Below are positions 43,862 through 56,548 of a stretch of 64,000 nucleotides of DNA, piece by piece. The stretch spans positions 2,728,001-2,792,000 of the forward strand of contig JAVLRN010000003.1 in the NCBI GenBank assembly GCA_032821775.1. The letters are read 5' to 3'. This DNA is from Sanguinoderma infundibulare. Its lineage: Eukaryota > Basidiomycota > Agaricomycetes > Polyporales > Polyporaceae. Under the pieces are notes generated by a model. That model had not been told where the DNA came from and did no database searches. It saw only the letters and a list, made by a program, of their open reading frames with translations. Made by a program: the position numbers and the translations under genes. Position 1 is the stretch's first letter, and each line of letters starts with the position of its first letter.

Positions 43862-45723
43862 ATGGACTATATCTTCGAGGTACAGCGCCAGACGCACGAA
43901 GAGATCGAGCATCTCGAGCGCGCCCTCTACACGACCCTCTCGAAACCTCAGCCGACGCACCAGGTCCGCCTGCAAAACGAGCACAAGGCCTCCCAGCTTC
44001 TCGACCGGATACATTCCCGCGTCGTCACCCTGAACAACCTCTACGAGAACCAGGACACCCGGAAAGCCGAGGCCGACTTCCTGTCTGCTCCGCCTCGACA
44101 AGACGACCTTTCCGCCTTCTACGACCAGCTGAGCAAGATCCAGGAGCACCATGCAAAGTACCCGGATGCTACCGTCGGCGGCTTCGAGCTCGAGCTCGCC
44201 GCCTTCGTAGACGGGGGCGAGGAGTTGGAAGACGAGGATTTTGAGCAGGATGATCGTGCGTGCCTGTTCAAAGCTTGAGCTCGTGTCTCACTGACCAGTG
44301 CGCCCATAGCCATCGCCTTGCTGTTCTCCGGAGAAGAGAGCTACGGCAAATACCTTGACCTGTACGCTAATCACACAACGTACAACAATCTCAAGCACAT
44401 TGGCAAGCGACTAGCATACCTGCAGTATCTAGACGTTCTCCTTGCCGCTCAATCAGAAACCGTGCATGCTGAACTGCCCAAAGAGTGTCGCTTACATCGG
44501 GATTATGAGCTGTGAGTTCCCCTTTCGTATCTTCTCCCAATATTAATTAATTTCTTGCTCACAGCTACGTTCGAGCCCTCCATGCTTACCTTGTATCCTT
44601 CATGAAGCGGTCACAACCTCTCGTTGACGTTGAATCACAACAGCGTGAAGCCGAGGAGCAGTTTAACAGGGCTTGGGAAGAATCAGGGTTGGTGGAGGAG
44701 TGGCAAGACTCGAAGCAGGTGAAGGCGAATGCAGCGGCGAACGGAGAGAGCAGTGGTGTCTGGTGTGCTGCCTGTGAGTATCCTACCTATGCACCGTCTT
44801 ATGATCGACTTCACGCTCGTGCACAACAGGCCAGAAGATGTACTCGAAACAAACCGTCTACGACGCCCATCTCACCTCCAAAAAGCACGTCAAGGCCGCA
44901 CAGAAGCAGGCCGAGTCTGACGCACCACTCCCGAATCCGAACGGACCCCCGCCCGCTGACGGCACACCTTCGACCAGCAGCAACGGCGAGCCATCCAAGG
45001 CTTCCGACAAGAACAAGCACCGCGCCGCCGCCCTCCTCACCCACCTCGTCTCCCAGCTCCTCCGCGAACTCGCCCTGGCGCTGAACGAGACCAAGTCCAA
45101 CGTCGAGCGCCGGTTCTCGCTGACGGCCCGCGAGCGCGAGCAAGAGTTGCTCGAGCAGGCGAAGAAGCCGCCTCCGCCGACCAAGACGCCCGCGAACGGC
45201 GAGAATGCCGAGGAAGAGGAAGAAGAGGAGCGCATCTACAACCCGCTCAAGCTTCCGCTCGGCTGGGACGGCAAGCCGATCCCCTACTGGCTGTACAAGC
45301 TGCATGGCCTGGGCGTGGAGTACCGGTGCGAGATCTGCTCGGACCACGTGTACATGGGGAGGAAGAACTTCGACAGGCACTTCCAGGTGTGTTGCGCTTC
45401 TCTCTCTTTCCCGAGATGCCGTGCCGGTGCTGAGGACTTTGTAGGAATCGAGGCATGCGTTCGGTATGCGCGCGCTTGGTTTGCCCAACACGAAGCACTT
45501 CCACGAAATCACTCGTATCGAGGACGCGCTAGCACGTAAGCCAATCTTGTCCGACCGTCCGCTCTCTTCGATTGACGTGCATTTTCCAGTGGCCGAGAAG
45601 CTCAAGCGTGAAGGCCGGAACGAGATCTTCGAGCAAGAGACGATGGAGGAGCTCGAGGACGAGGAGGGCAACGTCTACAACCGCAAGACATATGAAGACC
45701 TCAAGAAGCAGGGTCTCATATAA
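43862..45723 (+). CDS. SF3A3: Splicing factor 3a subunit 3 (SF3a60/Prp9)
   Basis: Component of the 17S U2 snRNP. Starts MDYIFEVQRQTHEEIEHLER, then LQNEHKASQLLDRI and SAFYDQLSKIQEHHAKYPD. The second exon has LFSGEESYGKYLDLYANH. A C2H2 finger reads WCAACQKMYSKQTVYDAHL with SKKH, and the C-terminal U1-like finger reads YRCEICSDHVYMGRKNFDRH, followed by LGLPNTKHFHEITRIEDAL and a tail EEGNVYNRKTYEDLKKQGLI. Five or six introns. About 510 residues as in the family. It shares a promoter with FAL1 and converges with the inositol phosphatase, with stops 111 bp apart. Confidence 0.94.
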
Positions 45724-45834
45724 TTCCCTTCCCTGCGCCGTCTATGTACCTTGTACTCTAACATGGTTTCTCCGTTTATTATGCAAGGAGTATCCTGGTT
45801 GGCTGTAATCTACACGGCGGTCTAGTGCTACAGA

Positions 45835-48800
45835 CTACGAATCAGCCGTCTCCGTGGCAGGTTTGTTCGTCCGTACCGGAGGCGGCGGCGCAGGTCTGCG
45901 ATATGTGGTCGGCGGAGGCTGCTGCATGGGGGTGATGGGTGCCTGCAGTGACAGGGCATGGTACAGCTCTTCCTCAGAGGATGATGGGGATGACGACAGC
46001 GACGACTCGCTGGACGAGTCGAACGGATTAGCGTTGCGGCCGTTTGATCCACTCCGTCTGGCGACGTTGATGACGATCCCGTTGGGATGATCTGAGCATT
46101 ATGCCGTTAGCAACCGGATGTCGACGTTGTGCTGCGAGGACTTGCCTTGATCATCCCACCAGGCCACCTCGTCGGTGCTAGGTGGTGGTACTGTGCAGCA
46201 GGGCGTCAGGAGTGCACGAGTTCGAAGCCGCAGTAACGTACAATCCTGTTCCTCCGAGCTGAACGCGAGCGAGGCGAGCTTCTCGTCGAGCTTCTCGCCC
46301 GGCGCGGTCGTCGTGACGTTCTCCAAGAGCAGCTTCTGAAGTGCGGCCCGTTTGGTGTGGTCGACAATCCTGACTTCCACTCTGAAGAGGGCGAACACTG
46401 TGTGTACGTCGACGCAAATGAGCGCACGGCCCAAGAAGACTGCGAGGCGGGACGGATCCTACCTGGGCGATGGTCAGACGACCTGAGCTCCGATCGTGAG
46501 TAGACTGTTAGGTCGAGGTTGTTCCCTTTGAACAGGACACGGTCTTGAAATGGAAAAATGCCATGCACTCAGTCTTCGGTCGATCACCATGGGCCCCGAG
46601 AACTGACCTGTCCATGCGGGTATCCGGAGCTTCTCCCCGCTATCGTAGGCATCCGAATGCAAGTCGTACTTGTACGTGGGCCGGAAGAGCAGGGGGCCCT
46701 CTTGATAGCCATGGAATACTTCGCGCTCATCCATCGCGCGTCTCAGCTACAGCAGGTCAGACCATGTGCAACTTCACGACAGCTCAGTCCACGCACCTGA
46801 TCGGCCGCAAGGAGAGCGTCGAAGTCATCCAACTGGGCCAGCGTCCTCACGCGCTCGTTGTCCAGGTCGATGCGGTAGTTCGTGTCCGCAAGCCAGATCA
46901 CGTTCCTGAGACATCATCGTCAGCATACGAAGGCAAGGCTAAGAATCTACTCGTTTGACATACTGGTGGCTGTCAATGGTCTTGCCCTTGAGGAAATGCA
47001 ATCCGTTGACGATCGTCCGATAGTCCGCGTTCCGCTCGATGAGATTGGAATGCCCAGCAGCGAGGTGCGCAGTGAGGAAGCAGAACGTTGTGTCATGGTA
47101 CTCCAGTCGAATGCCGACGGCTCCCTTGTTGCCCGACATGCCCCGCAGACCGGTCTACGGCGTTTGATGTCAGCCGCCATCCATGTACACGATACACGCC
47201 CACGAACCTTGTGCGAGGCTGCCTCAACGTTGCGAATGACAGCAGTCAACTCTTTCTTGACCAGGACGAGGAGCGCCGTTCCTACCAACTATACAAGGGT
47301 TACATATGCCGATAGTGCAATCAGAACAGAAAACTTACCTGGTGACTTCGAAGTAGGACGTAGTTGCTCTTCTTATTCGGACGTCGCTCGAGGGTATCGA
47401 CAATCTTGGTCTCCCACAAGCGTCTGCAGCCTCCTCAGCACAAAGGCATCCAAAGAACGCTGAGAACACCGAACTGACCGCTTTTCCGGATCTGTCTGGA
47501 CGATCTGCTGAGCGGTGAGTGGCACAATTTCCTGAAACCCTAATGCAAAGATGTCTGGGCTACTCTGCGTTAGTTTCTATCAATGGAAACTTGTCGATGA
47601 ACATACTCCGGCGCATCTAAGGCACGAGGTGTGAGTTAGATGTAAGTATTCCGGGCCAATTTGCTTACTGGGACGTGGGAACAGCCATGGTAACAGGGAT
47701 TCCGAGGTGGGTGGCTATCCGCCGGTGAATGTATGCGTTAACAACTGGGTCGAAACGACTCACTCGACCATTGAGGTTCCAGGTGCCTACGAAGACGGCG
47801 CATTGCTTCGTCGTGGAATATTCAGACAGTCTGCCTCACAAGTTAGTCGCGGCCCAAATGCTAGCGTAAGCAGTCCACACCTGTTCTCCAACGTTGCCCG
47901 AACGGAATCATGGATGGGATCGAAGATAGTAACTTGTCGCTGCGTGCTCAGGTTTCCCTGCACATACATCCATAAGCTCAAACCTCTCGGCAATAAGACA
48001 ACGTGCGTAGACATACCACGAACATATCGATGGCGACCTGCTTCCCCTTGTCCTGGAAGTTATTGATATACGCACGCGACACGCTCTTCGTCGCGTCAGA
48101 CAACACGCCAGCGAGGGTCCGCTTCCCGCTTCTGGTGAAACTCGTGTTGAGCGCGCCTGTGCCCGCATATATGCGGGACAGCGCGTCGCCGTTCTCGGCC
48201 CACAGTTCGCCATGGTTCGACCAAAGTGAGTTCAGATGTATCCACTCGCGTCGGACGTGCACTAGGTACTGCTCAAGGGACGTGCGGGAGAGGATGTCTT
48301 GCACGAAGTTCGTCCGATCCAAACTGTGTGTAGCCCATGAGTGCCGACCAGAGCATCTATGCATCAATAGGACGTACCAGTCAAGGCAGTTCGTGCGGAA
48401 GATACCCTTCTGCTCCGTGATGATATCACCCGAACCTGCATCAGCCATGGCGAAGCCGAACCTATCAATGTTGTCCACCACAGACTCCAAACGTCTGAAG
48501 CGGGCATCACAACCGTAAACACAACGCGAAACTCAATGATGCTGCAACAACCACGTACCGCACGTTTTGGAACACGCTTTCGTGGCCACCGTACTTGACT
48601 GTACTGTGGAAGTCGAAGTTGGTGATGCCTATGGTGTCTCCGACTGAATTCCGCGCTATCGACATGTGCTTCGCATAGGCCGCGGTGAGCAGAGCCTCGT
48701 TCTCCTTCGTTCCAAGCAGGTTGATGGCGTGCACGGCGCCGTACTCTTCTACTAGACTCGCGAAGTGTCGGTCAAACGCAGGTTGCGACGCCTGAGGGCG

Positions 48801-50109
48801 GGTGATCTGTATCCGTTGGCCAAAAGTCTGTATACCTTGCTGCTCCCAGAATACTGGGCGTGAGCATGCGATATTCAAGTTGCGGTTGAAGAAAACGGCG
48901 ATGCGAGGCAAGAACCCAAAAGACGGTGAACAAACGAATAGAGTAGATTGAGTCGGAGGAATACATACATGGCACGCTACCCCGTACTTGTACGTAACTA
49001 TAGCAGTGCTGGTCGGTGCTGAAGATGGTTTCGGTCTTGGCGGATGGTCAGCGCCCGCTCCACGTCTGAATGCGTTGCTCGGCAGTACCTCAACGAAGTT
49101 GGCGCAGTTGCCATCGTCATCGACTCCACGGGTATTGAATCGCGTTCCGGCCCGTTTCCAGCCCAGCCGCGAAATCAGGGATATTGTCGCGATGATTGGG
49201 GTGCCGTTCGTTGGAGGCGCAGGGAGGGCGAGCGTGCTCACGCCGACGTATCCTTGGATGGCGAGTATCTGGTCGGAGACAGGTGAAACGTCAGGGAAAC
49301 CGCCTCAGAGATAGAGATGTAGGTGTTTACGCACGATGAACTGGCACTGGTCCAACTCGGCTCGTTCGGACAGCTCCAGACGTTCCCGAAAGTCAAGCAG
49401 GCTCCTCACAATGAACTCATTCCACACGAACCGGTCATCATACGTGGCGGCGTCCCAAGGCTCGTTCCTCGCTAGCCGGCGCTGCAGACGGCAAGAGATG
49501 TCCCACTGCGGCTCCACGGCATAGTAGAACGTCCCCGCCGAGATGATCTTACGCAGCGGGGCACAGGGATGTTCTGGGGCTGGGGTGGCTGTCCCGCTGT
49601 TCGTGTGTTCCCGCATATACATGTCGGTCGGGTCCATGTACCCGCCTGGGCCGCCCATGGGGTCCGACATGAGGGATTGGTCGTCCCACGCGGACGAGGT
49701 GAGGCAGTAGAAGCCGACATCATGTATTTGCGACACGGTTTCGGACGTGGGAGCGGATGGACGCGTGTTCCCGACCTCTGTGGCCGACGTGATCACGGCA
49801 AGGAACATGTCTAGCGGTAGTGTGGGTCGTTGGAACGTCAGGGCTCATCAGTTCCGTGTGTGAGTGGCGGGTGAACGTACCGTTCGCAATTGAGATCAGC
49901 CCCAAGCATCCCTTCACGATCCTCGAAGTCAACTTGATCGCGTTGGAAAGATCGACCTCTTTCTTTGGGATAAACTCGACCACTGCTTGTGAGGATGAAT
50001 CCGGGGCGGCTCGGAAGACGAGGGCCTTGGAGGGGAACCCGCGCCGCTCATCCTGGGAGCCAGTGACGAGATAGAGGGTCCGTGGGCTTTCGTTCAGGTA
50101 CAGATACAT
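45835..50109 (-). CDS. Synaptojanin-type inositol polyphosphate 5-phosphatase
   Basis: Dephosphorylates phosphoinositides at endocytic membranes; counterpart of yeast Inp51/52/53. The N-terminal SAC1 domain starts [17 protein letters not shown], with [40 protein letters not shown] and a catalytic Cys motif NCLDCLDRTN that is intact but interrupted by an intron (48324-48377). The 5-phosphatase domain shows [37 protein letters not shown] and SSDHRPVFALF. The C terminus is Ser-rich and Pro-rich ([13 protein letters not shown]). About 15 introns. With both catalytic sites intact it resembles Inp52/Inp53 more than Inp51. Confidence 0.9.
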
Positions 50110-50611
50110 CCCAAAGGTGCAGAGTGCAGAGTGCAGACACGCAATAGGTCAGGACCAGTCGGGGGGGTAGACAAGCGGCCGGGGAACCTTGGGACGTATA
50201 AATGTGTCGCCGCAGCCTCGCGCTTGGTGGTGGCACTGCGCAGAGGGTACCGGGCTCAGGAAATGAAGCAAGATAAGCGCAGCCGCATCGACGGCAGGAA
50301 TACAGATGGAGCTCAGAGTGGTCGAGAGAGGACTCGGTAAGCGACCGATCAGGAATCAATCATGGCATCCAAGCGGCCTCTCAGCTTCAGTGGCTGTGTC
50401 ATTTTCTTCATCCGTTCCAGTCGGACTCGACAAACATCGCATCATCAATCATAATGCCAGTAGAAAGAGTCTCCCGCCACGCAAGAACAGTATGGACAAG
50501 AATAAGTTACAGTAACCTCAGCAAGAAACAGAGAACGTCCTCCTACTAGCCCAAAGTTCTGTCAAGTCCGAGCTCCATCGAGCTCCATCCTTCACTGGGC
50601 CGCTACTAGTA
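50110..50611. other. Intergenic region
   Basis: This holds the promoter of the inositol phosphatase and the 3' UTR of the SVP26 gene, in tandem on the minus strand. No exon was recognised. Confidence 0.5.
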
Positions 50612-51789
50612 CTATGAGTCCACCGCCGTATGGTGCGACACCCTACTCCTCATCTCCGCCCGCCTGGGACCCAAGGTCTGGCTCTCCCTCGAAGACTCAT
50701 CACTCGTCCTCCGCTTCGGCGGTGGGCTCAGGGTGAAGCTCGCCGGCGATCCCGGTCTCGACAGCGACTGGTGGCTGTCACTGGGCACTCGGCGAGGCGA
50801 CAACAACGGAGACGGCAGGTTCATGCCACCCACGGGGCCAAGCCCGGGGGATACCGGAGGGATGGCAGACGGAGATCGCGGGGCAATGATGCCTTCGGTC
50901 GTATCCCGGCGGCGTGCGCGGGGACGAAGACGTGGGAGGGAGTCAATGGGAAGCATGTCGTAGAGCGCCTTGAACAGAGACGTGCGACCCTGCGTTGCAA
51001 CCGGCTTGCTTGGAGAAGGCGGTTGCTCGCCTAGACATGTAAAACAGGATGAGGAAAACGGACAGGGGCAGAGGGGAAGCGATGTTGTCATTACTTACTA
51101 GCGTTCGTGGGCAGCGCATTATCGTTCGCGCTCAAGCTGAGGAAGAGGAACAGCGGGGCGAGCCACACGCAGACGCCGAAGAACGTCGCGATGTCGCCAA
51201 AGTTCGGCACGGCATGAGAGGGCGGAGGTCCGCGGTACGAGCGGTGTGCTCTGTGTCTTGCGTCTTGCGTGATCCGGGCAAAGTAGAAGAACCAGAGGAA
51301 GTGGTCCACGACAACGAGCACGCACGACCCGACGAAGCTCGGGGAAGTCAATGATATGAAAGGCCAGGTTGGGGTGAAGTTTTGGAGGTAGACGATGTGG
51401 CAGAAGACGGAGAAAAGGGTGTGTCTTAGCGGGAGGGAGTCGTAGAAATACAGCAGAAAGTGGACTAGGATTATGATCTGACACATGGTTGAATACCGGT
51501 GGAAAGCAAAAGAGAACGAAATCTCACATAGATAGCCCTCTGTCCAACCACTTTGGCGTGTCGTGAATGTTCCTCAATCACCTCCGAGATCCATAGTAGG
51601 CCGCTCGCTACACATTCGGAGCGGAGGTCAGAGGCGGATTTATAGGCAGTGCATGCCCATTACTTACCAAGGGACAACGTTACGAATATGAAAGCTGATG
51701 CCGCTCCTGCATAACTGTCATCTGGTAAGAAGAAGAGAAGCGCGGGGGTGGATAGGCAAAGCATACCTGAGGAGGTGAAGCAGTGTCAT
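50612..51789 (-). CDS. SVP26: TEX261/Svp26 family ER-Golgi membrane protein
   Basis: Cargo adaptor of early COPII vesicles. Exons joined by eye give MTLLHLLSYAGAASAFIF, VTLSLASGLLWISEVIEEHS, RHAKVVGQRAIYIIIILVHF, then LPLRHTLFSVFCHIVYLQNF and SFVGSCVLVVVDHFLWFFYF, the family's four-helix pattern. The first exon is 23 nt of coding sequence. Beyond the last helix is a long Ser/Pro-rich tail of about 150 residues ending RVSHHTAVDS, with repeated SPxR-type sites, absent in yeast Svp26. Four introns at least. Confidence 0.87.
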
Positions 51790-52240
51790 GACGCCAGCTG
51801 GTGAAGCAGACCAGAACTTCGAGCGAGCAGACAATGTAACCCAAAGAAAAATCGCAGCCCAAGAGAGACCAGGATCAGTGACCACGCACAAAGCAAGCGA
51901 CCCGCGGCCAGAAGAGGGCAAGAACAGTAGCCGACACTCGACAATCCACACACGGACCGTCGCCTGAATCTACCCCACCGCGTAAGCGCCGACATGTCTC
52001 GGGCCGCCAAGTGGCGGACGTGGGCCGTGACGTGTTCGCGCCCCCAATGTAGCCATCAAAATGGTATTATACGTGTGCTTCCAGTGTGCTTTCGGGTAAA
52101 GAGAGTATATACAGCATGCGTGAAAATCCGTAAAGCGCTAGATAACATGAATGTGCATGTGCAAAGGTATATTCGAGAACGAAGATTGCGTGATAGGTTG
52201 CGCGATGAGGTGCTGGAAAGCAGAAGAAATTTGACGGTAT
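51790..52240. other. Intergenic region
   Basis: This holds the SVP26 promoter and the 3' UTR of the DUF6534-like gene. No further feature was seen. Confidence 0.45.
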
Positions 52241-54247
52241 CTATACGAGAATAGCAACGGACTATGAAACGGAGGAATGGGATGGTCAATCTCCAGGTTA
52301 CCAAGCTGACTACTGTGCTCGGACGTACCGGCGCCGTTGTGCTAGGTTCCTGGGACTTGCGGGTTACCTCCATAATCTCCGTGGGCTCTGAATAGTGCAG
52401 AGATACTCCCAACACGAAAGAAGACCTGGAATACGTCGTCAACTCCGTCGCTCTGCTTCCATCGGACAGACTCGCATGATCATCGTCCACGCGCAGCGCG
52501 GTGGTAAACATCGGTGGGCTCGCCGTGGCATGTGCACTAGCTCGCATCACAAGTTCCTTTTCTGCGTTCACGACCGCAAGGAAAGAGCATGCATGCACTG
52601 TAAAACTTGCGCGGTCAATGTGGGGGTATGGGCATACCGAAGGGACCGGAACAAACGTACTCTTGGACACTATCCAGTAGCACGATACGAAGAGAGTCGT
52701 GGAAGGCCAGAGAATGTACTGTGTGATATTTTGAATGCTGACTACTTGGAATGAGTTCGAAGAGAGTACGCACCATGACCAAACCCAGACTGATCAAGAT
52801 ACTATGACGAAGTCGGTACGCACGCACGAAAGATCGCGTGTAGTGACTTACATCGAATTTATGCCAGTGTTCACCACATAGAAAATCAACGTCTGCACGA
52901 TTACATCGTACCTGCATATGTCTGCATCAGACCCGCCAGCGCAGAAAGAAGTCCAGGAGCTTACCGCCTGACGCCTGTGAAGAATCCTCGGAAGAGGGAC
53001 AACATTGAAACCGCGATCGTGATGTCGGCGGCCAAGTTTGCAGAGAGAACGACGTAGAAGTTCCACTGCGACCGGCATGAGCTCGACGAAGAGAAATGCC
53101 GCCACGGAAAAACAGACCTTGAACCTCTCGATCTAATTGAAGGAATGTTTTTGCAAGTTGTATTGAATTTGCACCAACGTTTGGAAACTCACCGCTCGGG
53201 TTCTTGTCACGGACTCCTCGATGCCATACACTATGATGCACAGTGTCAATCGCAGGGAGTGGATGGAACAGGCATACTCGACTTACGAAGCCCCATGGCT
53301 AATTCATGTTGAGGGATTGAGTGTGTGGAACCGCCGAAGGTCACATTGTCCGCGTGCCACTCACCGAAGATCAATAATGCGAGGAGTGCCTATCGAGAAA
53401 TGTTTAAGACGCTACATGAGGAGTAGGAGCATCCCACGCACTATGAGTATGGGAATCAGAGCCCTTCTTCTATTGACTTTATGTTGTGATAAGCGCAAAA
53501 TAATCAGATGCTCAGACGATGCTCACATTTCCATATCCTGTATGCATAACCGCTAAGTATTAGAGTCAGCGATAACGTCGTGGCAAAGGTGAAATTCAAT
53601 CTCACAATCGGACAAGCGAAGTGCTGGCTTCCTGGAACACCGTCAGTAGCGTACGCCGCGTCGCAATACTCGGCCACATACTGCAGATATCGCAATCGCC
53701 TAGTCAACGGGTTAGAACGGGCTGTTCAAGCGAGGAGCGAAGAAAAAAAGACGACAATTACACCATACGTCGAAACGACCCGGGGTAGGTATCCGGGATC
53801 GCTATGGAACACGACGCAATAGTAGAAGGAGGCAACTGAGAGGAAGACGGTATGCGCGGTGTCGAGTATCCTTTCGCGAGATCTTCATAAGGCTCTGCTT
53901 TTGGGGCACATCGATGTTAAAAAAAAAGTCTCACCAAACACCCATCACCTGGATCCCGCGTCAGGCCATCAAAATCAATGAGCCTGTGTATGGGACCGAA
54001 AAGACATACATGGCGTCTGGTCCAGGGCGCGGAAAAGCTCCGGCCGAGGTGCAAAAGCACTTGTCCCGTAGTGACTCCATAAACGCTGATGAAAGGCGGC
54101 GCGCGTCGCGCGAGTGGGATCAGCGACGCGCACGAACCGGGACAGGAATGCTCATACTCACAAGAGTGCGACAAGGTAGCCCACGAACGCCGCCCCGATT
54201 GTGACGTTAAGATTGTCCGGCGGTACGGGACCGACAGTGTCAGACAT
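52241..54247 (-). CDS. DUF6534-like multi-pass membrane protein
   Basis: Starts MSDTVGPVPPDNLNVTIGAA with the first helix FVGYLVALLFVYGVTTGQV. A 14-nt exon (53935-53948) joins RRH-VMGVW-ILDTAHTVFLS. Later segments read LNFTFATTLSLTLILSGYAY, FYVVLSANLAADITIAVSML, FFTGVR-YDVIVQTLIFYVVN and ILWPSTTLFVSCYWIVSK, then CSFLAVVNAEKEL; this order matches the seven-helix DUF6534 proteins common in agaricomycetes. About nine introns. The stop at 52241 assumes a last intron (about 52262-52310); without it the frame runs to 52056. Exact exons between 53260 and 53760 are uncertain. Function unknown. Confidence 0.65.
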
Positions 54248-55429
54248 GCACCGTGGTCTTCTGATCCGGAAGCGGATGTGACAGGACGGTCGTCATTCGC
54301 GGCCTCTGTGAAAGACCGTTCAAGTTCGTAGAGGGATGAGGTCGACGGGCCAAGTTGACCTGGAGGTCCCAGGAGGCAAGACTTGCGTCGCCAGTCAGAT
54401 CCAAGCGGGCAAGCTAGACGTACGATGAAAAAACGACAGCAAGTAGAAACAATCCGTACGGAGAGGAAGGAGTGTACAGGAAGTGTATGTGTGCAAAGTG
54501 TCGCGAGGAAGAGGGGAGGACGAACGAAATCCGAGCGTTGATAGACGTTGACAGATTGGGTCGGATACAAGCGCGGCGCTTGCCAGCCAACTCCGCGACG
54601 ACACTTGACGTGTCTTGTTTGGTTTTTCAGGCCATATGACTGCGGAAGGTGCGAAGCCGTTGCGTTGGAAGGCGCAACGATTGGTTGCGAGTTGTCATCT
54701 GCGACAGTCCGCGGATACGGCGCTGTGGGCGTCTCGAGCACGTTTGTATCCGCGAAGACAGAGAATTGACAGCAGTCTGACAGCGCAGATCTGCATCTGT
54801 AGAGCGCCCTATGTACGTCACTCAGCAGCACTCAGCTCGTTGGCGATTGACGATCTCGCAAGAAGACAGGCTGGGCATTCAATATCCATACAGACCCGCA
54901 GGCTGGGACCAAGCACAGGACCCACATCAACTAGCCGCGAGTCGGAGCGACGGAGGCGACGTGTTCCGGTGTGCGGTTAGAACAGTGATAAGATCGAGTT
55001 GCCTAGTGCGAAACATGTGATGAGTTCAGATGCGAAAGTTCTCAGGCCCGCTGGTCTCCCCCAACGAAACAGAACAGTAGTTCGGATAACACGACGGCAT
55101 TATCAAGAGCTTGAGGGCTCCAAATTCATGTACATATGGGAGTTAGTACTCAAACGACTGGAAGCACCAATGGATTCAGAACAAGACAAGCCGTCAATGC
55201 GAAGGGAGACAATCCTATGAGCTACACGAATAGGTAGGGGCATCCAAACGGGTACGACAAATCTGAAGGAATATATGTAAGAAACGGAGTCTAAATGAGG
55301 AGCGATCGCATGAACGATGATGGCGAGCGTTATCGACATACAGCAGTAACGAGCGGCCTGGATTATAGAAGCGGGGGTTACGATATATAGGAGGGGAAAG
55401 AACGTAATCGCAAGAGTCCCATTGCCGGG
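54248..55429. other. Intergenic region
   Basis: This 1.2 kb holds the promoter of the membrane protein gene and the 3' UTR of the F-box gene. Frames seen here lack family support. Confidence 0.45.
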
Positions 55430-56548
55430 TCAACGCCGCATACCTTTCGGAAAAACCGCAGGCAAGTCCATTCCATGAGAGTCGTCAGCCCGAGCCTTCG
55501 CGGCGACCTCCCATAGAGATGGGCCGCCATGGGCCGTCTTGGCCCACTCCTTGCACGGATCGTCGCCCATGCGGGGCGACAGAACCACGTGCAAACGGTC
55601 GTCCTTGTCCCGAGCCCACTGGGCAAGGAGTCGGAAGCTCTTCTTGGGCGAGCTACTGGTCTTCCCCGGGTACCGCGCGATCTGGTACCACGGGTTCGTC
55701 AACCACTTCTCCTCGGCCACCGTCAGGACGATCATCCGCAGTGCCCGGTGCTCCAACACCCCGGGTGGCAGGCGGAGCATGTCGTGCTTGAAGTCGTTCC
55801 CGAGGTCCAAGTAGGGCAGGGCCAGGTGCGTGAGGTTGGGCAGCATGTTGTGGGGTGCGAATGACGAGACGGTCATGTCGAGGAGGCGGAGATGCGTAAT
55901 GTTGTGCAAGAGCTCCGAACCATCCTGCAGCGGGAGGCCGAGAAGGAAGTGCCAGTCGTACCGGAAGGTGTGCGTGATGACGGTCATCGAGTGGAGACGG
56001 ACGAGGAACGGGTCCGACGATGACGACGACTGACCCTCGGTGACTGCCTTGCGGCGCGCGGCGTTGTGTGCCTGGATGGACATCGCGAGCGCACGAAGGG
56101 AGGGTGACATCAATGCCAAGTTTTCGACGTTGGCACAGGCGCGGAAGAGTTCTCCCTCGTTGACCGCGTTGGAAACCCCAGAGCTCTCCAGCCAGAGGTT
56201 ACGCACGAGGTAGCCCCAGGCCTGGGGACGTAGTTGTCGTGCGTTCGGAGAGCCCCCCGCACCGGAGGACATACCATTGGCGAAAGCTGGCTTGGAGCGG
56301 TAAACGACGGCCGTGAAGAGATGAGGAAGGGCGATCTTGCGGGCCCATCTGGACACGAGAGAGATTGCTTGGGCTGCTTGCGGGTGATCGCACGCTGCAA
56401 TCTCAAACACGTGGATGATAAGCTCGGGTGGAAGAGCAGAGAAGACATCGGTCAAGTCCATCAGGGGCGGCGGAGAAACGACGGGTTTCTTAGCCGAGCG
56501 AGACTTCATGGAGAGGCGTGAAAGATGCTGGATAATCAAGGACGGCAT
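55430..56548 (-). CDS. F-box-like protein
   Basis: A single-exon protein of 372 residues. MPSLIIQHLSRLSMKSRSAK precedes an F-box-like segment ALPPELIIHVFEIAA and AISLVSRWARKIALPHLF (residues about 38-75), typical of the short F-box in agaricomycetes. The rest has leucine-rich strands such as LLHNITHLRLLDMTV and NLTHLALPYLDLG. Probable SCF ubiquitin ligase adaptor; the substrate is unknown. A second in-frame Met lies at codon 14. Agaricomycetes have large, fast-changing F-box families, so orthology is unlikely to help. Confidence 0.75.
   Translation of the reverse strand: MPSLIIQHLSRLSMKSRSAKKPVVSPPPLMDLTDVFSALPPELIIHVFEIAACDHPQAAQAISLVSRWARKIALPHLFTAVVYRSKPAFANGMSSGAGGSPNARQLRPQAWGYLVRNLWLESSGVSNAVNEGELFRACANVENLALMSPSLRALAMSIQAHNAARRKAVTEGQSSSSSDPFLVRLHSMTVITHTFRYDWHFLLGLPLQDGSELLHNITHLRLLDMTVSSFAPHNMLPNLTHLALPYLDLGNDFKHDMLRLPPGVLEHRALRMIVLTVAEEKWLTNPWYQIARYPGKTSSSPKKSFRLLAQWARDKDDRLHVVLSPRMGDDPCKEWAKTAHGGPSLWEVAAKARADDSHGMDLPAVFPKGMRR

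Noticed and set aside
53917..54831. A 304-codon minus-strand frame
   Set aside because: Only its left part overlaps a real exon of the DUF6534-like gene, which starts at the internal ATG at 54247; the upstream part has no support.
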